From: Tritrichomonas musculus
Lineage: Eukaryota > Parabasalia > Tritrichomonadida > Tritrichomonadidae
Direction: 5' to 3'
Length of the DNA: 64,000 nucleotides
NCBI GenBank assembly: GCA_039105265.1
Contig: JAPFFF010000028.1
Location: 1,860,001-1,924,000 of the forward strand
Below are positions 1-10,517 of the stretch, piece after piece. The first letter of the stretch is position 1. Each line of letters opens with the position of its first letter. The notes beneath the pieces are model-generated. The model did no database searches. It was not told the DNA's origin and saw only the letters and a list, made by a program, of their open reading frames with translations. Position numbers and translations under genes: made by a program.

Positions 1-2256
1 TTCTAGATCTTTTATGTCATATTTCCAATAGATTTTATAATTCATGGAATCATAAAAATAAGAAATTTTATCTGATGAAGTTCTAAGTCTTTTATCAGTA
101 AATATGACAGATGGCAAAGGTTCATGTATTGAAGAAACAATGATTGGTATAAACATATAAGTATCACTTTTATTTTGTGGCATTTGAATATTAAGTGAAT
201 CTGGTAAAGGTGAAATACTTTCCATTTTATATTCTTTTTTAATTAAATTATAAATTTCATTTAATGATAATGAATTATTTTTGCAATTTTCATAAGTTTC
301 TTTCAATAGTTTTAGCATAAATTGAGTAGGAATATAATTCTCAGATTTTTTCAAAAATGCTTTGAATGCATAATGAAACATGTAAGTAATACCTGGTGAT
401 TTAAAGAGAATCCATTTATTACATTTATCTTCTTTATCAGTATTAATTTCATTAGCCATTTCATCTTCAGTTTGTTCATCATGAAATATTAAGTATAGGT
501 TTATTATTTTTTCATTTATTGTATAATCATAATAAGTACTATATTGAGTAATTGTTGGCAATGAAAAAGCTAATGATTTAATAATTATTTGGGATTCTTT
601 TGTATCATCTAAAAGTAATTTAGATTGGGAATATCTTAAGTAATCTATTAAAATGAACACAAGATATCTTGTCATTATTATTGCAACAGATTTTGAATTG
701 TTTCGAATTACTTGTTTTATTATAAATTGTTGAATAGATTTCAAATTGGAACTGTTTCGAAGTTGTTTTGGTAAACATCTCATATCAATATCATTTATAT
801 CAAGATGTGTTCCAGTTATGTTACCAACTACATTGTATAAGCTATTTTGTTTAATTGAAAGTAAACGCGAATCGTATACGTCATTTTTAGTTTTAATTAA
901 GAGTTTATTGGCAACTTCAATATTATATTTAGGATAGAATGAATTTTCGTCAGTTATGATGTCTTTGATTGTTTGATGGCTATTTATCAAATTAATGAAT
1001 TCTTTTGGAAAAACATCTATTGTCTCGATATCCGTACTCATTAAAGAAATTGGCAAAATTTTTGCATAATTTCCTATTAATGGCAATTCATCTGGAAAAT
1101 AGCGTTCATTAAATTCATCTAATGTTTTAATATCTTTTTCAGTAAAGAAATTTTCAGATTTTTTATCAATTCTCAAGAAATCAAATTGATTGTCTGAATT
1201 ATCAACAAATGATACATTTCTAACAATTTCAATTTCAAATTGTTCATGATCAACAACAATAATAGGAATATAAAGTTTTAATGATTTGTTTGAGTTTCTA
1301 TATTGTGTTAATTGACCATTAATAGTCAAATATGTATATTCAGTTGTGTAATAGCATCCAATTATGTCTCCTGCTTTTATTAATACTTTGCCAATTTGAT
1401 CATCTTTCATAATTTTATCTGCAGTTGAATGAATATCGTTTGACAATAATAAAGACTTTCTACAAAAAGAGCCTTTGTATCCAATACATCCGAATCCAAA
1501 AGCATAATCGTAATATTTTTCTTCTGCATCAATAAAACCAATGAAAATGTTTTTACAATTATCGACACAAACTTTGATTTCAAAGTATGTTTCACAATCA
1601 AAATAAAATGGTTTATTGCAAATGAAAACATTGGTGTAATTTTCATTTGTTTTAATTAAATCATTTCCTTTTCCATCTGAATAAACAACATCCCCGTAAT
1701 TCGCTTTCAAAAATTTAAATGAGTTATTGAATTTGATATCATTATTAATAGAAGTGGCATCTTTTATTTTGTCCATTAATTGTAAAATTAATTCTTCCGC
1801 AACACAAAAATCATATTGATCCAATTTCATTGCAAATTCAAAAATAGATAAAGTACGTTGAATGTTTTTATCATTCATTAAAATTTTAGCATTATTCTTA
1901 ATTTGCATAATTATAGGAAGAAAACAATAGAATGATAAAATAAGAATGCTTTGTGTTATTTCTTTTGATTCAATAGGATTTTCATTGCATTCTCTTTTAT
2001 CATTCATAAAGTCGGAATGAATAAGATACTCGTGCAATACGAGTATATTATCAATCTCTTTTTGATTTAATTCAAGATTTTTGTTCTCAAGAAAGACTGA
2101 ATCTTTAACAATTGAGAATTTTTCAATAGGATCATTTTTTGGCAAAATTTTATAAGTAGATGGTATTAAAGTTTGTCCGAAAGATATAAACAAACCAGCT
2201 TCACTAATATAGATTTGATCTTTCTTTTTTATTAAATGTTTATTGTTTTGGGATTT
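1..2256 (-). CDS. SPRY-domain protein, 3' partial, 5' end probably disrupted
   Basis: An open frame runs from 2256 down to the window edge with no stop, so the C-terminus lies outside. Read on the minus strand it gives non-repetitive protein of normal composition. Roughly 190-310 codons in, a stretch resembles a SPRY domain: a Tyr-Phe-Glu-Ile-Lys strand, then IFIGFIDAEEKY, then GDIIGCYY, then a LTINGQ strand. SPRY domains are protein-interaction modules found in ubiquitin ligases and adaptors; no other domain was recognised, so the role is open. The first in-frame ATG is at 2007, yet convincing coding sequence (IYISEAGLFISFGQTL) continues upstream of it to about 2230. A short ATG-led piece (MKNRTYF) lies just beyond the foldback repeat at 2258-2377. 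My inference is that the repeat split the 5' end. If so, either this is a pseudogene or translation starts at 2007. Confidence 0.7.
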
Positions 2257-2257
2257 T

Positions 2258-2377
2258 TAATAAACTAATAGAGAGATTTTTTTAATTTAAATAATAATTT
2301 TTTATATTTCAAAATAATTATATTTAATTTCAAAGTTTATATGAATTTATAAAAAAAAACTCTCTATTAGTTTATTA
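2258..2377. repeat. 120-bp foldback (inverted repeat) element
   Basis: The arms TAATAAACTAATAGAGAG (2258-2275) and its exact reverse complement (2360-2377) are continued inward by T runs and A runs. They enclose about 65 nt of very AT-rich sequence. The pair could form a stem of roughly 25 bp. It sits between a short ATG-led segment and the rest of the SPRY gene, so it looks like a small inserted MITE-like element. No clear target duplication was found. Confidence 0.7.
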
Positions 2378-3028
2378 GAAATAAGTTCTGTTTTTCATTT
2401 CATTAAATAATTTTTTCGGCTCTTTTTAATTAGAGGCTCGAGTCTCATTTGAAAAATCAAAATTTCACTCATTTTCAATTCGCATAAAATAATATATACT
2501 TAATAGTTTTTTACAAAATTGATATCTTTTATTGTATCATCATCTTATCTTTTATTTTTCACTGAAATTGTTTTTTAATTTTAAGAATATATGTAATTCA
2601 ATTATTTTTTATGTATTCGATTTTTTGTGAACTCAACCCTTAAAAACTTCCACACTATTTAATAAACGTTATTCCTTTATCATTCTTCCTCACAAACCAA
2701 TATAGTATATAATATTCTTAAATGAAATTCAAATGATGATTTTCAATAACCGCCAAAGTCGTGCTCTTTTATTTTGTATTTTAAAAATGATACTTAAGTA
2801 TATATGATATCATTAAAAATAAATGATTAAAAGATTAAATAAGCAAAAATAAGGAATATAACTCAACATATAAACTCTCTTATCAAAATTCATAATAAGG
2901 CTCGTTAGAAGAAAATTGATAAAAAAAAAAAAAAAAAATCACAAAAAGTTTATAAATTTATTCAAAAAATTGAATAAAAATAACGAAAAACTCACAATTT
3001 TCTATGATGCAAATTCAAAGTTTTCTAT
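2378..3028. other. intergenic, AT-rich
   Basis: No coding sequence, RNA gene or repeat with defined ends was recognised. An A17-18 run lies near 2920, just beyond the 3' end of the LRR gene. Confidence 0.6.
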
Positions 3029-4084
3029 CTATTCAAACCTTATTTTAGACTTTACTGGAAAGAAAATAATCGCTTGGAAAGTTTCTATTGAAGTATCTGT
3101 GACAATTAATTTCATACTAGAATTTTCTTCAATTTCGATAGCCAGGAGATTCTTGCAATTACTAAAAGCAATAAGTTCAATAGTTTCAACTTTAGAAGGA
3201 ATGATAATACTTTCTAACGATGAATTCCCAAATGCACATTTTTCAATGATTTTCAATTCTGAATCTATATCAAAACAAACCCTCTTAAAATCATGGCACC
3301 AATAAAACGCATACTCGCATATTTTCAAGACTGTTTTTGGAATCGTGATAGTCTGCAATGCTGAATTCGAGAAAGCGTATTTTTGAATGATTTTCAAATT
3401 TGAATCGTTTGAAAAAGAAACTTTTTGAATACTTTTGCAAAATTCAAACGAATGTGGTGCAATTTGCTCTACAAAAGATGGTATCGCTGCTCTAATGATA
3501 TCACGGCGTGCAAAAAGTAGAATTTCATAATATTGATCTTCTTCATTTTTTCCGAGGATATAATTATCTTGATAATTAAAAAATGATTGGCTTTTTGGAC
3601 TAACTTTAAATTTGGTTAATTTCATTAGACCATTAAACCAGTTTTCTTGCGAATATTTTAAATCAGATGGAATGAAAATGCTTTCTATTGGGGAACCAAA
3701 AAAAGCATTAGATTCAATAACCTTAAGTTTTGAGTTTTCTGGAATTATAAATTCTTGAAGTTTTAAGCAACATGCAAACGAGTATGGAGAAATTTTTGTA
3801 ACACTTTTTGGAAGAGAAATGCTTTTTAAAGATGAATTATAAAATGCTTTTTCATCAATAATTTCTAGTTCTGAGTTATCTTCAAATTGGATGCTTTTAA
3901 TTTCTGAAAAACTGAATGATCCTTCTTCAATACTTGTAATAACGTACTCTTGATTTTGATTTATTATTGATCGTGGGATTAAAATATCTCCAGATAACTC
4001 TGTATTATTTATCAAACTGGCTACTTTATGATCATCGTTCAAAATGTATGAAATACCATTAAACTTGAATCTTTTTTTAATCAT
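3029..4084 (-). CDS. BspA-like leucine-rich repeat protein
   Basis: 351 residues made almost entirely of TpLRR/BspA-type repeats (LRR_5) of about 23 residues. The repeating pattern is I-x2-x-A-F-x2-(S/C)-x-L-x2-I-x-(I/L)-P, seen for example as IDEKAFYNSSLKSISLPKSV and KIIQKYAFSNSALQTITIPKTV. The family forms a curved solenoid. It is greatly expanded in trichomonads, where many members are thought to act in adhesion at the cell surface. This copy starts MIKKRFKFNGISYILNDDHK, a typical N-terminal cap. It has no obvious signal peptide and no C-terminal membrane segment, so it may be cytosolic or exported unconventionally. It stands alone on the minus strand. Confidence 0.9.
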   Translation of the reverse strand: MIKKRFKFNGISYILNDDHKVASLINNTELSGDILIPRSIINQNQEYVITSIEEGSFSFSEIKSIQFEDNSELEIIDEKAFYNSSLKSISLPKSVTKISPYSFACCLKLQEFIIPENSKLKVIESNAFFGSPIESIFIPSDLKYSQENWFNGLMKLTKFKVSPKSQSFFNYQDNYILGKNEEDQYYEILLFARRDIIRAAIPSFVEQIAPHSFEFCKSIQKVSFSNDSNLKIIQKYAFSNSALQTITIPKTVLKICEYAFYWCHDFKRVCFDIDSELKIIEKCAFGNSSLESIIIPSKVETIELIAFSNCKNLLAIEIEENSSMKLIVTDTSIETFQAIIFFPVKSKIRFE

Positions 4085-4423
4085 TATAAACTTTTTCTAA
4101 CAAATATCATCAGAAAATTTAATTTGTAAACTGTTCAAAATATTTTATTTTATATTGTACATATCTTGTTATTTAAGTTACCTTTTGTGTGCAATATCTT
4201 TTATTTAAATTAAATATATTTTTAAATTTAATTTTATTTATAATTTTTTTTTGTACATTTTAATTTTTCATAAAAAAATTGATTGAAAATTTACTTTAGC
4301 CATTAACGATTATTTAAACAATTCATTTTATGTTAAATAAACACATGTTACTATTTTTGATGTTTGATATTATGGCTTTCAATATATCCATAATGCTGCA
4401 ATAGAAGATTATTAATTACTATA
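4085..4423. other. intergenic, AT-rich
   Basis: Upstream region of the LRR gene. Nothing specific was recognised. Confidence 0.55.
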
Positions 4424-4680
4424 TTATCATTCATAATGAAGTTTGGTGAATTACAATTAGGTATTTTTGACCATTCAAATTGGTTAAGACTCGATATTGG
4501 AGAATTAAAATCGGATATATTGGATTTTGTAGCAGATCATGAACGAACGCTGGAATTTTTAATTGTTTTAATTTGATAGTTATTTTTTGTATCAGGGAAA
4601 AAATCAATACTTTCTTGTAAACCACCTCGCACTTTAATAATAAAAGTTTTCGGTTTATAAAAATCAATTGATTTATAAAA
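4424..4680 (-). pseudogene. fragment of the Ser/Asn-rich gene at 43.6 kb
   Basis: The minus strand encodes a relic close to the sequence upstream of and around the start of the Ser/Asn-rich gene (KTIKNSSVRS, then ATKSNISDFNSPISSL, then FEWSKIP). A TGA interrupts it after NSSVRS. The relic ends abruptly where the duplication ends, so only the first part of the gene was copied here. Confidence 0.75.
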
Positions 4681-4688
4681 AAAAAAAA

Positions 4689-4763
4689 GAGCGATGAGTA
4701 GACTCGAACTACCGACCTTGAGGTTATGAGCCTCACGAACTAAACCAACTGTTCCACATCGCT
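4689..4763 (-). tRNA. tRNA-Met (CAT)
   Basis: A cloverleaf can be drawn on the minus strand: acceptor AGCGATG paired with CATCGCT, anticodon stem TGAGG/CCTCA around loop CTCATAA, and T-loop TTCGAGT. A run of T follows at once as a pol III terminator. The anticodon CAT gives methionine; the T-loop is of elongator type. The whole gene is repeated in inverted orientation at 43301. Confidence 0.9.
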
Positions 4764-4812
4764 TTCTTTTTGTTAATAATTCATATATAGTACTAATAAT
4801 TGCCTTTTTATT

Positions 4813-5128
4813 CAAAATTCAGTCTTCCCCTTCTGTAAATCGATTATTCCGAGTGATTATTTTATTATTTAGGTAGAGTCAACTAAATCATTGAAATTCT
4901 TTGAATTGGGTTTACGAAGTTTTTGTGTGATAATGAAAGAAAAAAAATAATTCACAAATCGTCACTTTTAAGCTTCATAGATTTCTAACATCAGATTTTA
5001 TATGCTTTAATTCAATGGCTAAATCACCCATTAGCAGTGGCTAGTGATTTTTTGAAAATAGTTTCTTTCAATTACAATCCATATTTACGGTTCGTTTATA
5101 TGGAATTAAAATCATGTGATTAAAAGGT
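4813..5128. other. intergenic; upstream part may belong to the Sel1 relic
   Basis: AT-rich sequence with no complete gene. Short stretches before 5128 may be further decayed parts of the Sel1-repeat gene. Confidence 0.4.
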
Positions 5129-5335
5129 ATGGTTATCTATGGTCAACTTTGTTTAAAAAATAAGAAGAATGTAACAAGTGAAATAAGAAGCAATTTCAAA
5201 GAATCATTCAAGTACATTGGACGCGCTGCCAAAATTGGGGACAGTGAAGCAATGTCACTTTACAGTTTTTCCTTTGAAAACATAATTGGATGCACTTATA
5301 AAGTAATGCCATTTTACAGTTTTTTTCCTTGAAAA
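5129..5335 (+). pseudogene. Sel1-repeat gene relic
   Basis: A 67-residue open frame includes YGQLCLKNKKN and FKYIGRAAKIGDSEAMSLYS. The second matches the Sel1-like repeat (A-A-K-x-G-D-x-E-A-M-x-x-Y). A functional member would carry many such repeats, often beside a kinase domain in protists. Only about one and a half repeats survive, and no start region or continuation is seen, so this is a gene remnant. Confidence 0.55.
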
Positions 5336-5459
5336 AATAAATAAATAAAGAGTGTTTATCTACTAAAAATGTCTAAAATAAAAAAATAAAAAGTGTTACT
5401 GATTCAATTTATGAAAAAAGTTTAATAAACGAAAAAAAGAAAGGACAAATAAGTGAATT

Positions 5460-8400
5460 TTATAATTCTTCTATGTTGTACATTTCACTTTCGTCATTAT
5501 CATTATTTAATCTCATTTTCTTTACATAAAGAATAGCTAAGAACACTGAAACAAAGAAAACAAAGAAAACAAAGAAATAAAGCATACTTTCCATAATCTT
5601 CTTTTCTTTAAAACTGATTAAATTGGAAGAAAGATCAACATTCACTTCTTTTTCAATGAAATCATTTACCAATTCAATATTAATAGGATCGATACTTTTA
5701 CTATCAAATTGGCAAGATTTCACTTGAAGCTTTTTCTTATCTTTCTCAAGCACCTTTCCTTCAATGTAATGAGAACCTTTATCAAGTTTTCCTTTAAAAT
5801 TGCAATCATTAATTACCACATCACTTGCAACTTTTCCACTTACATAATAAATCATTGATGATGATTCTTGATTTTCATCAAAATCACAATTTATAATAGA
5901 AAATGAATTTTTATCATCTTCTTCATCATCCAATTTTTTAAGCTTATTTAATTCATCATCGAATTTGTTGTATATTTTCACAGATCCAAATTTACCTTTG
6001 TTATTTTTAAAACAACAAAAGTTTATATTTCCATTTTTTGATGATAAGAAGAGAGAACTTCCTCCAAAATATTTTTCTTTTTTGTTTGTGATTGAATTAC
6101 TGTTAAATGAACAATATTCAAGTAAAACTTCGTTCTTATCAGAACTAGAGTAAATGTAACAACCACCACCATAAGCAGCCTTGCATCTTGTGAAACAAGT
6201 TGCATTGAGCGTTATATTATATTTCAATGGACGCCTATTTTTTATGTAAATTGCACCTCCTCCTCCATTCAATGAAACACATTCAGTGAAATTGACACCA
6301 TTGCATTCAAAACCGCAGTTTGTTATTAGAACTGCTCCTCCATCACTTTCGTTGAAGTAGTCTGTGAAGTTTGTTCTGATGATTCGAACTAGAATATCTT
6401 CTTGGTTTCCGTTGTATTCACAACGATATAAGGTGATATTGAGATCATTTGCGGTCATGATGCATGATGGTTCTTCGATAAAGTCTGGTGTGAACGATAT
6501 AGATGCTGTTACAAAGACAGATTTAGAATATGGATAGGATGGTGAGATATTGTTTGATGCAGAAAACTTTTGTGAATGTGTTCCAGATGATTCAAGTGAT
6601 TCTGATGTTCCAGATGATTCATGTGGTTCTGATGTTCCAGATGATTCAAGTGATTCTGATGTTCCAGATGATTCAAGTGATTCTGATGTTCCAGATGATT
6701 CATGTGATTCTGATGTTCCAGATGATTCATGTGATTCTGATGTTCCAGATGATTCATGTGATTCTGATGTTCCAGATGATTCATGTGATTCTGATGTTCC
6801 AGATGATTCAAGTGATTCTGATGTTCCAGATGATTCATGTGATTCTGATGTTCCAGATGATTCATGTGATTCTGATGTTCCAGATGATTCATGTGATTCT
6901 GATGTTCCAGATGATTCATGTGATTCTGATGTTCCAGATGATTCATGTGATTCTGATGTTCCAGATGATTCATGTGATTCTGATGTTCCAGATGATTCAA
7001 GTGATTCTGATGTTCCAGATGATTCATGTGATTCTGATGTTCCAGATGATTCAAGTGATTCTGATGTTCCAGATGATTCAAGTGATTCTGATGTTCCAGA
7101 TGATTCATGTGGTTCTGATGTTCCAGATGATTCAAGTGGTTCTGATGTTCCAGATGATTCATGTGGTTCTGATGTTCCAGATGATTCAAGTGATTCTGAT
7201 GTTCCAGATGATTCATGTGGTTCTGATGTTCCAGATGATTCAAGTGATTCTGATGTTCCAGATGATTCATGTGGTTCTGATGTTCCAGATGATTCAAGTG
7301 ATTCTGATGTTCCAGATGATTCAAGTGATTCTGATGTTCCAGATGATTCATGTGGTTCTGATGTTCCAGATGATTCAAGTGATTCTGATGTTCCAGATGA
7401 TTCAAGTGATTCTGATGTTCCAGATGATTCATGTGATTCTGATGTTCCAGATGATTCAAGTGATTCTGATGTTCCAGATGATTCATGTGGTTCTGATGTT
7501 CCAGATGATTCAAGTGATTCTGATGTTCCAGATGATTCATGTGGTTCTGATGTTCCAGATGATTCAAGTGATTCTGATGTTCCAGATGATTCATGTGGTT
7601 CTGATGTTCCAGATGATTCAAGTGATTCTGATGTTCCAGATGATTCAAGTGATTCTGATGTTCCAGATGATTCAAGTGATTCTGATGTTCCAGATGATTC
7701 ATGTGATTCTGATGTTCCAGATGATATTAATGCTGATGAAAATTCTGATGATGAATGAGGCAAAATTGAAGATTTAGAAAAAGCAAGGGAAGGCGAAAAC
7801 TGAAGAGAAGATTTAAAATTATCTGATTTTGAAAATTTAGAAGATTGGGAAAACCAAGATGAATAAGAAAATATGCTTGTTTTAGTGAATTTCACTGTAA
7901 CTGTGAAATCTAATGAACTTGAAAAATGAGATGATGAAGTGAAAAAGTAAGAATGAGTAAATTTGGATGATTTTGTAAATTTTGATGATAATGAAAAAAC
8001 TGGAGATTGAGAAAATATCAAAGAATTTGAAAAACATGATGATTGAGTAAAATGGGATGAATAACTGAAAAGTGATGATTTTGAAAAGTCAGAACTTTTT
8101 GAAAAAGCAAATGATTGTGAAAAGTTTGGTGATGACGAGAATTGAGATGTTTTGGTGAAAATGCTTGAATGAGTAAAATTGTTTGTTTCTGTAAAACTGT
8201 GTGAATTGGAAAAAAGAGATGATCTCGTGAACTCTTTTGATTGAATAAAGTCTGAAGATTTTGAAAACTGTAAAGAAAGTGAAAAAACTGAAGAATAGGT
8301 AAAAACAGAAGATCCAGAAAAACCAGAAGACGATGAAAAGCAAAGAGTCTTTGTGAAATCATCAGATTCTGTAAATTTTTTTGAAGTTGTAAAAATAGAA

Positions 8401-10475
8401 GAAAAAGTGAAAACCAATGATTTTGAAAAGTTTGATGACAGAGAAAATTGAGCAGACCGAGTAAAATCAAATGTTTCCGAAAATTTAGACGAACTTGTAA
8501 AGCCTGACGAAAAAGTAAATTTGGATGATTGTGTGAAACCCGACGATACTGAAAAAATTGGTGATTTTGAGAAGTCTGAAGTTGGAGTAAAAATAGTTGA
8601 ACCTGTAAATAAAGATGATTTTGAAAATAATGAAGAGCCTGTAAATGAATCAGTAGGATTAAAAGCAGAAGAAGGAGAAAAAGCATTTGATTGAGTAAAT
8701 ATAGCAGAATTTGAAAAGAAGTTTGTTGCTTTTAAAATGCATATTCCATCTTCTAAAGTATATTTGTTTAAGCATTTATTGCATATCAAATAATTTTCTG
8801 AACAATCAGCACAATCACTCACTGAACATTCATGGCATTGCATATTATCATCTTTTCCAAAGTATTTGTTGTTTTCAATGTCATTTAATTCTGAGCATTG
8901 AGCATAGCAGCCATCATTGTATGAGTAATAACCATCAGAGCATGAATCGCAATGATCGATTGATTCTGAACATACTTTGCATTGAGGCTTGCATTTTATA
9001 CATGCTATGTCAACTGTTAATGTTCCATCAGGGCATAAAGACCAGCATTTATTTTCATATATTTTGAATCCTTCAACACAAGTTGTGCAATTATTTTCTG
9101 ATATTGAACATGTGTTACACGGTGATATACAATCTGAACATTCTTTTTCATTTGCATAAGTTCCATCTGGACAAGAAGCATAACATTTATTATCGAACAA
9201 ATAATATGAATCTTCACAAGAAGTGCAATGATCAACAGTGCTGGAGCATGTAGTACAATGTGGATCACAAGGCAAGCACACATATTCATCTTTGACAGTT
9301 CCATCAGGACAATTTGAATAGCATACATTATTATAAAAATAGTAACCAGTCACGCAATTTATGCAATAATCAGCGGATCCTTGACATGTTTTGCATGTAT
9401 AATTACATTTGTTGCACTTTTTGTCTAATCCATAGTATCCATCAGGGCAGTTTTGGTAGCATTTATTTTCGTGTAAAAAGTACCCATCAATACATGTTAA
9501 GCAAAAGTCATCTGTGTTTTGGCATGTTTTACATGGAGATTTGCATTTCTGGCATTTATTTCCTATTTTAACATAGCCATTTCCACAAGAGGTTACGCAT
9601 TTTCCTTCTTTCAAGAGGTATGGGTCAAAACATAAAGTACATTTATCTGCACTCGTGCATGTATGACAATTAGTAGAACACAAAAATATAATTTTAATTG
9701 ATATTTTCCCATTTCCACTTTGGTAACCAGAGATCATTTTGCCATTCGTAAATGTTAGAGCCCCTTTTTTGCAGCCAGCATAACCAGATATGTATGAGCT
9801 TCCACTGAATGCAACTGCTTTGTATCCAGTATCATCTTTAGCACTATAATCTCCGCTTGATGGTCCACCTCTCCAGCCACCACCACCACCGCTTCCTGGC
9901 GTGAACTTTGAATCATCTCCTTTTCCCCCTTTTCCATCGGTGTTTCCGTTTGTTTGATCAACTTTTCCATTTGCTGCAGTGTACACATTGTCTTTTGTTG
10001 CATGATATCCAGTAAGATCACCTCCTGGGGCTCCATTACAATATTTGGCTCCACCTGAACCTCCGGCTGCAACCATTATTCTGGTGTTTGTTGAATCACT
10101 ATCATATCGAATGTCACTTGCTCCTCCACCTCCTCCGGAAGCATCACCATCACCACCCCAGAAACCTGAATCTTTTCCACTGCTTCCCCCTCCGTTCTTT
10201 CCACCATCATTTGGACCATCCTTGCCTTCTTTCCCTTGTTCACCAACATAAGCGATAAAGTTCTTTTCTTGTCCAGTAATGGTTAGAAAACCTGTAACAA
10301 AAGCACCTTTACCTCCTTTTGAAGAAGGTTTTTTGCTTTCATAACCTGAACCTCCTTGGCCTCCATAACAAGTTATATTATATTTTCCTGATTTTAGACT
10401 GAATGTTATTTTACTAAATGCTGTATAATCTGTATTTTTGGTGAGGTAGGAAAATATGGAAAATAAAAACAACAT
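5460..10475 (-). CDS. large type I membrane surface protein (Gly-rich, Cys-rich, repeat arrays, beta-helix)
   Basis: 1671 residues from the first ATG at 10475; the open frame extends to 10517 without another ATG. Order of parts: short hydrophobic signal (MLFLFSIFSYLT); Gly-rich domain (about 20-270) like that of ALK-type receptors; Cys-rich CxxC repeats resembling furin-like or VSP-type motifs (about 275-585); about 53 hexapeptides F-(S/T)-x-S-S-x (about 590-910); about 42 nonapeptides SGTSES(L/H)ES (about 915-1300); a beta-helix region with GGAVLI and GGGAIYI strands resembling polymorphic outer-membrane (Pmp) proteins (about 1330-1610); one membrane helix; and a 20-residue tail ending MYNIEEL. 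The layout suggests an adhesin with a stalk of Ser-rich, probably O-glycosylated repeats. Function is inferred from architecture only. Confidence 0.9.
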   Translation of the reverse strand: MLFLFSIFSYLTKNTDYTAFSKITFSLKSGKYNITCYGGQGGSGYESKKPSSKGGKGAFVTGFLTITGQEKNFIAYVGEQGKEGKDGPNDGGKNGGGSSGKDSGFWGGDGDASGGGGGASDIRYDSDSTNTRIMVAAGGSGGAKYCNGAPGGDLTGYHATKDNVYTAANGKVDQTNGNTDGKGGKGDDSKFTPGSGGGGGWRGGPSSGDYSAKDDTGYKAVAFSGSSYISGYAGCKKGALTFTNGKMISGYQSGNGKISIKIIFLCSTNCHTCTSADKCTLCFDPYLLKEGKCVTSCGNGYVKIGNKCQKCKSPCKTCQNTDDFCLTCIDGYFLHENKCYQNCPDGYYGLDKKCNKCNYTCKTCQGSADYCINCVTGYYFYNNVCYSNCPDGTVKDEYVCLPCDPHCTTCSSTVDHCTSCEDSYYLFDNKCYASCPDGTYANEKECSDCISPCNTCSISENNCTTCVEGFKIYENKCWSLCPDGTLTVDIACIKCKPQCKVCSESIDHCDSCSDGYYSYNDGCYAQCSELNDIENNKYFGKDDNMQCHECSVSDCADCSENYLICNKCLNKYTLEDGICILKATNFFSNSAIFTQSNAFSPSSAFNPTDSFTGSSLFSKSSLFTGSTIFTPTSDFSKSPIFSVSSGFTQSSKFTFSSGFTSSSKFSETFDFTRSAQFSLSSNFSKSLVFTFSSIFTTSKKFTESDDFTKTLCFSSSSGFSGSSVFTYSSVFSLSLQFSKSSDFIQSKEFTRSSLFSNSHSFTETNNFTHSSIFTKTSQFSSSPNFSQSFAFSKSSDFSKSSLFSYSSHFTQSSCFSNSLIFSQSPVFSLSSKFTKSSKFTHSYFFTSSSHFSSSLDFTVTVKFTKTSIFSYSSWFSQSSKFSKSDNFKSSLQFSPSLAFSKSSILPHSSSEFSSALISSGTSESHESSGTSESLESSGTSESLESSGTSESLESSGTSEPHESSGTSESLESSGTSEPHESSGTSESLESSGTSEPHESSGTSESLESSGTSESHESSGTSESLESSGTSESLESSGTSEPHESSGTSESLESSGTSESLESSGTSEPHESSGTSESLESSGTSEPHESSGTSESLESSGTSEPHESSGTSEPLESSGTSEPHESSGTSESLESSGTSESLESSGTSESHESSGTSESLESSGTSESHESSGTSESHESSGTSESHESSGTSESHESSGTSESHESSGTSESHESSGTSESLESSGTSESHESSGTSESHESSGTSESHESSGTSESHESSGTSESLESSGTSESLESSGTSEPHESSGTSESLESSGTHSQKFSASNNISPSYPYSKSVFVTASISFTPDFIEEPSCIMTANDLNITLYRCEYNGNQEDILVRIIRTNFTDYFNESDGGAVLITNCGFECNGVNFTECVSLNGGGGAIYIKNRRPLKYNITLNATCFTRCKAAYGGGCYIYSSSDKNEVLLEYCSFNSNSITNKKEKYFGGSSLFLSSKNGNINFCCFKNNKGKFGSVKIYNKFDDELNKLKKLDDEEDDKNSFSIINCDFDENQESSSMIYYVSGKVASDVVINDCNFKGKLDKGSHYIEGKVLEKDKKKLQVKSCQFDSKSIDPINIELVNDFIEKEVNVDLSSNLISFKEKKIMESMLYFFVFFVFFVSVFLAILYVKKMRLNNDNDESEMYNIEEL
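6580..7722. repeat. 27-bp minisatellite, about 42 copies, coding
   Basis: Head-to-tail 27-bp units of the type CCAGATGATTC.TGTGATTCTGATGTT lie inside the adhesin gene and encode SGTSES(L/H/P)xS on the minus strand. Units differ at a few fixed positions, giving L, H or P at residue 7. The unit length is a multiple of three and several frames lack stops, so long spurious frames exist on both strands. Copy number is an estimate from length. Confidence 0.95.
7750..8730. repeat. degenerate 18-bp coding array (Phe/Ser hexapeptides)
   Basis: About 53 units of 18 bp in the adhesin gene encode F-(S/T)-x-S-S-x on the minus strand. The DNA has diverged far more than the neighbouring 27-bp array while the Phe and Ser positions persist. 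That is consistent with selection on the protein pattern. Confidence 0.85.
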
Positions 10476-10517
10476 ATGATGTTTGGAAAAAATAAAAGTG
10501 GTTGATCGATTATTCAA

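Larger units (their letters stand above)
4424..4812. repeat. inverted copy of the 43231-43644 segment
   Basis: Read on the minus strand this stretch aligns end to end with 43231-43644 on the plus strand. It includes a tRNA-Met gene and the following 250 bp of gene-like sequence. The tRNA is identical by eye and the rest has drifted. The other copy carries an extra 22-bp tandem duplication upstream of the tRNA. Similarity stops at about 4424 and 4812. Confidence 0.85.

Noticed and set aside
6509-7777. Long open frames on both strands over the 27-bp array (NHLEHQNHL-, VPDDSCDSD- and FQMIHVILM-like proteins)
   Set aside because: They are frame shadows of a stop-free tandem repeat whose unit is a multiple of three; the real frame is the adhesin on the minus strand, which continues on both sides.
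10476-10517. Longer N-terminus of the adhesin from a TTG codon
   Set aside because: No ATG upstream of 10475 in frame, and the sequence from 10475 gives a plausible signal peptide.
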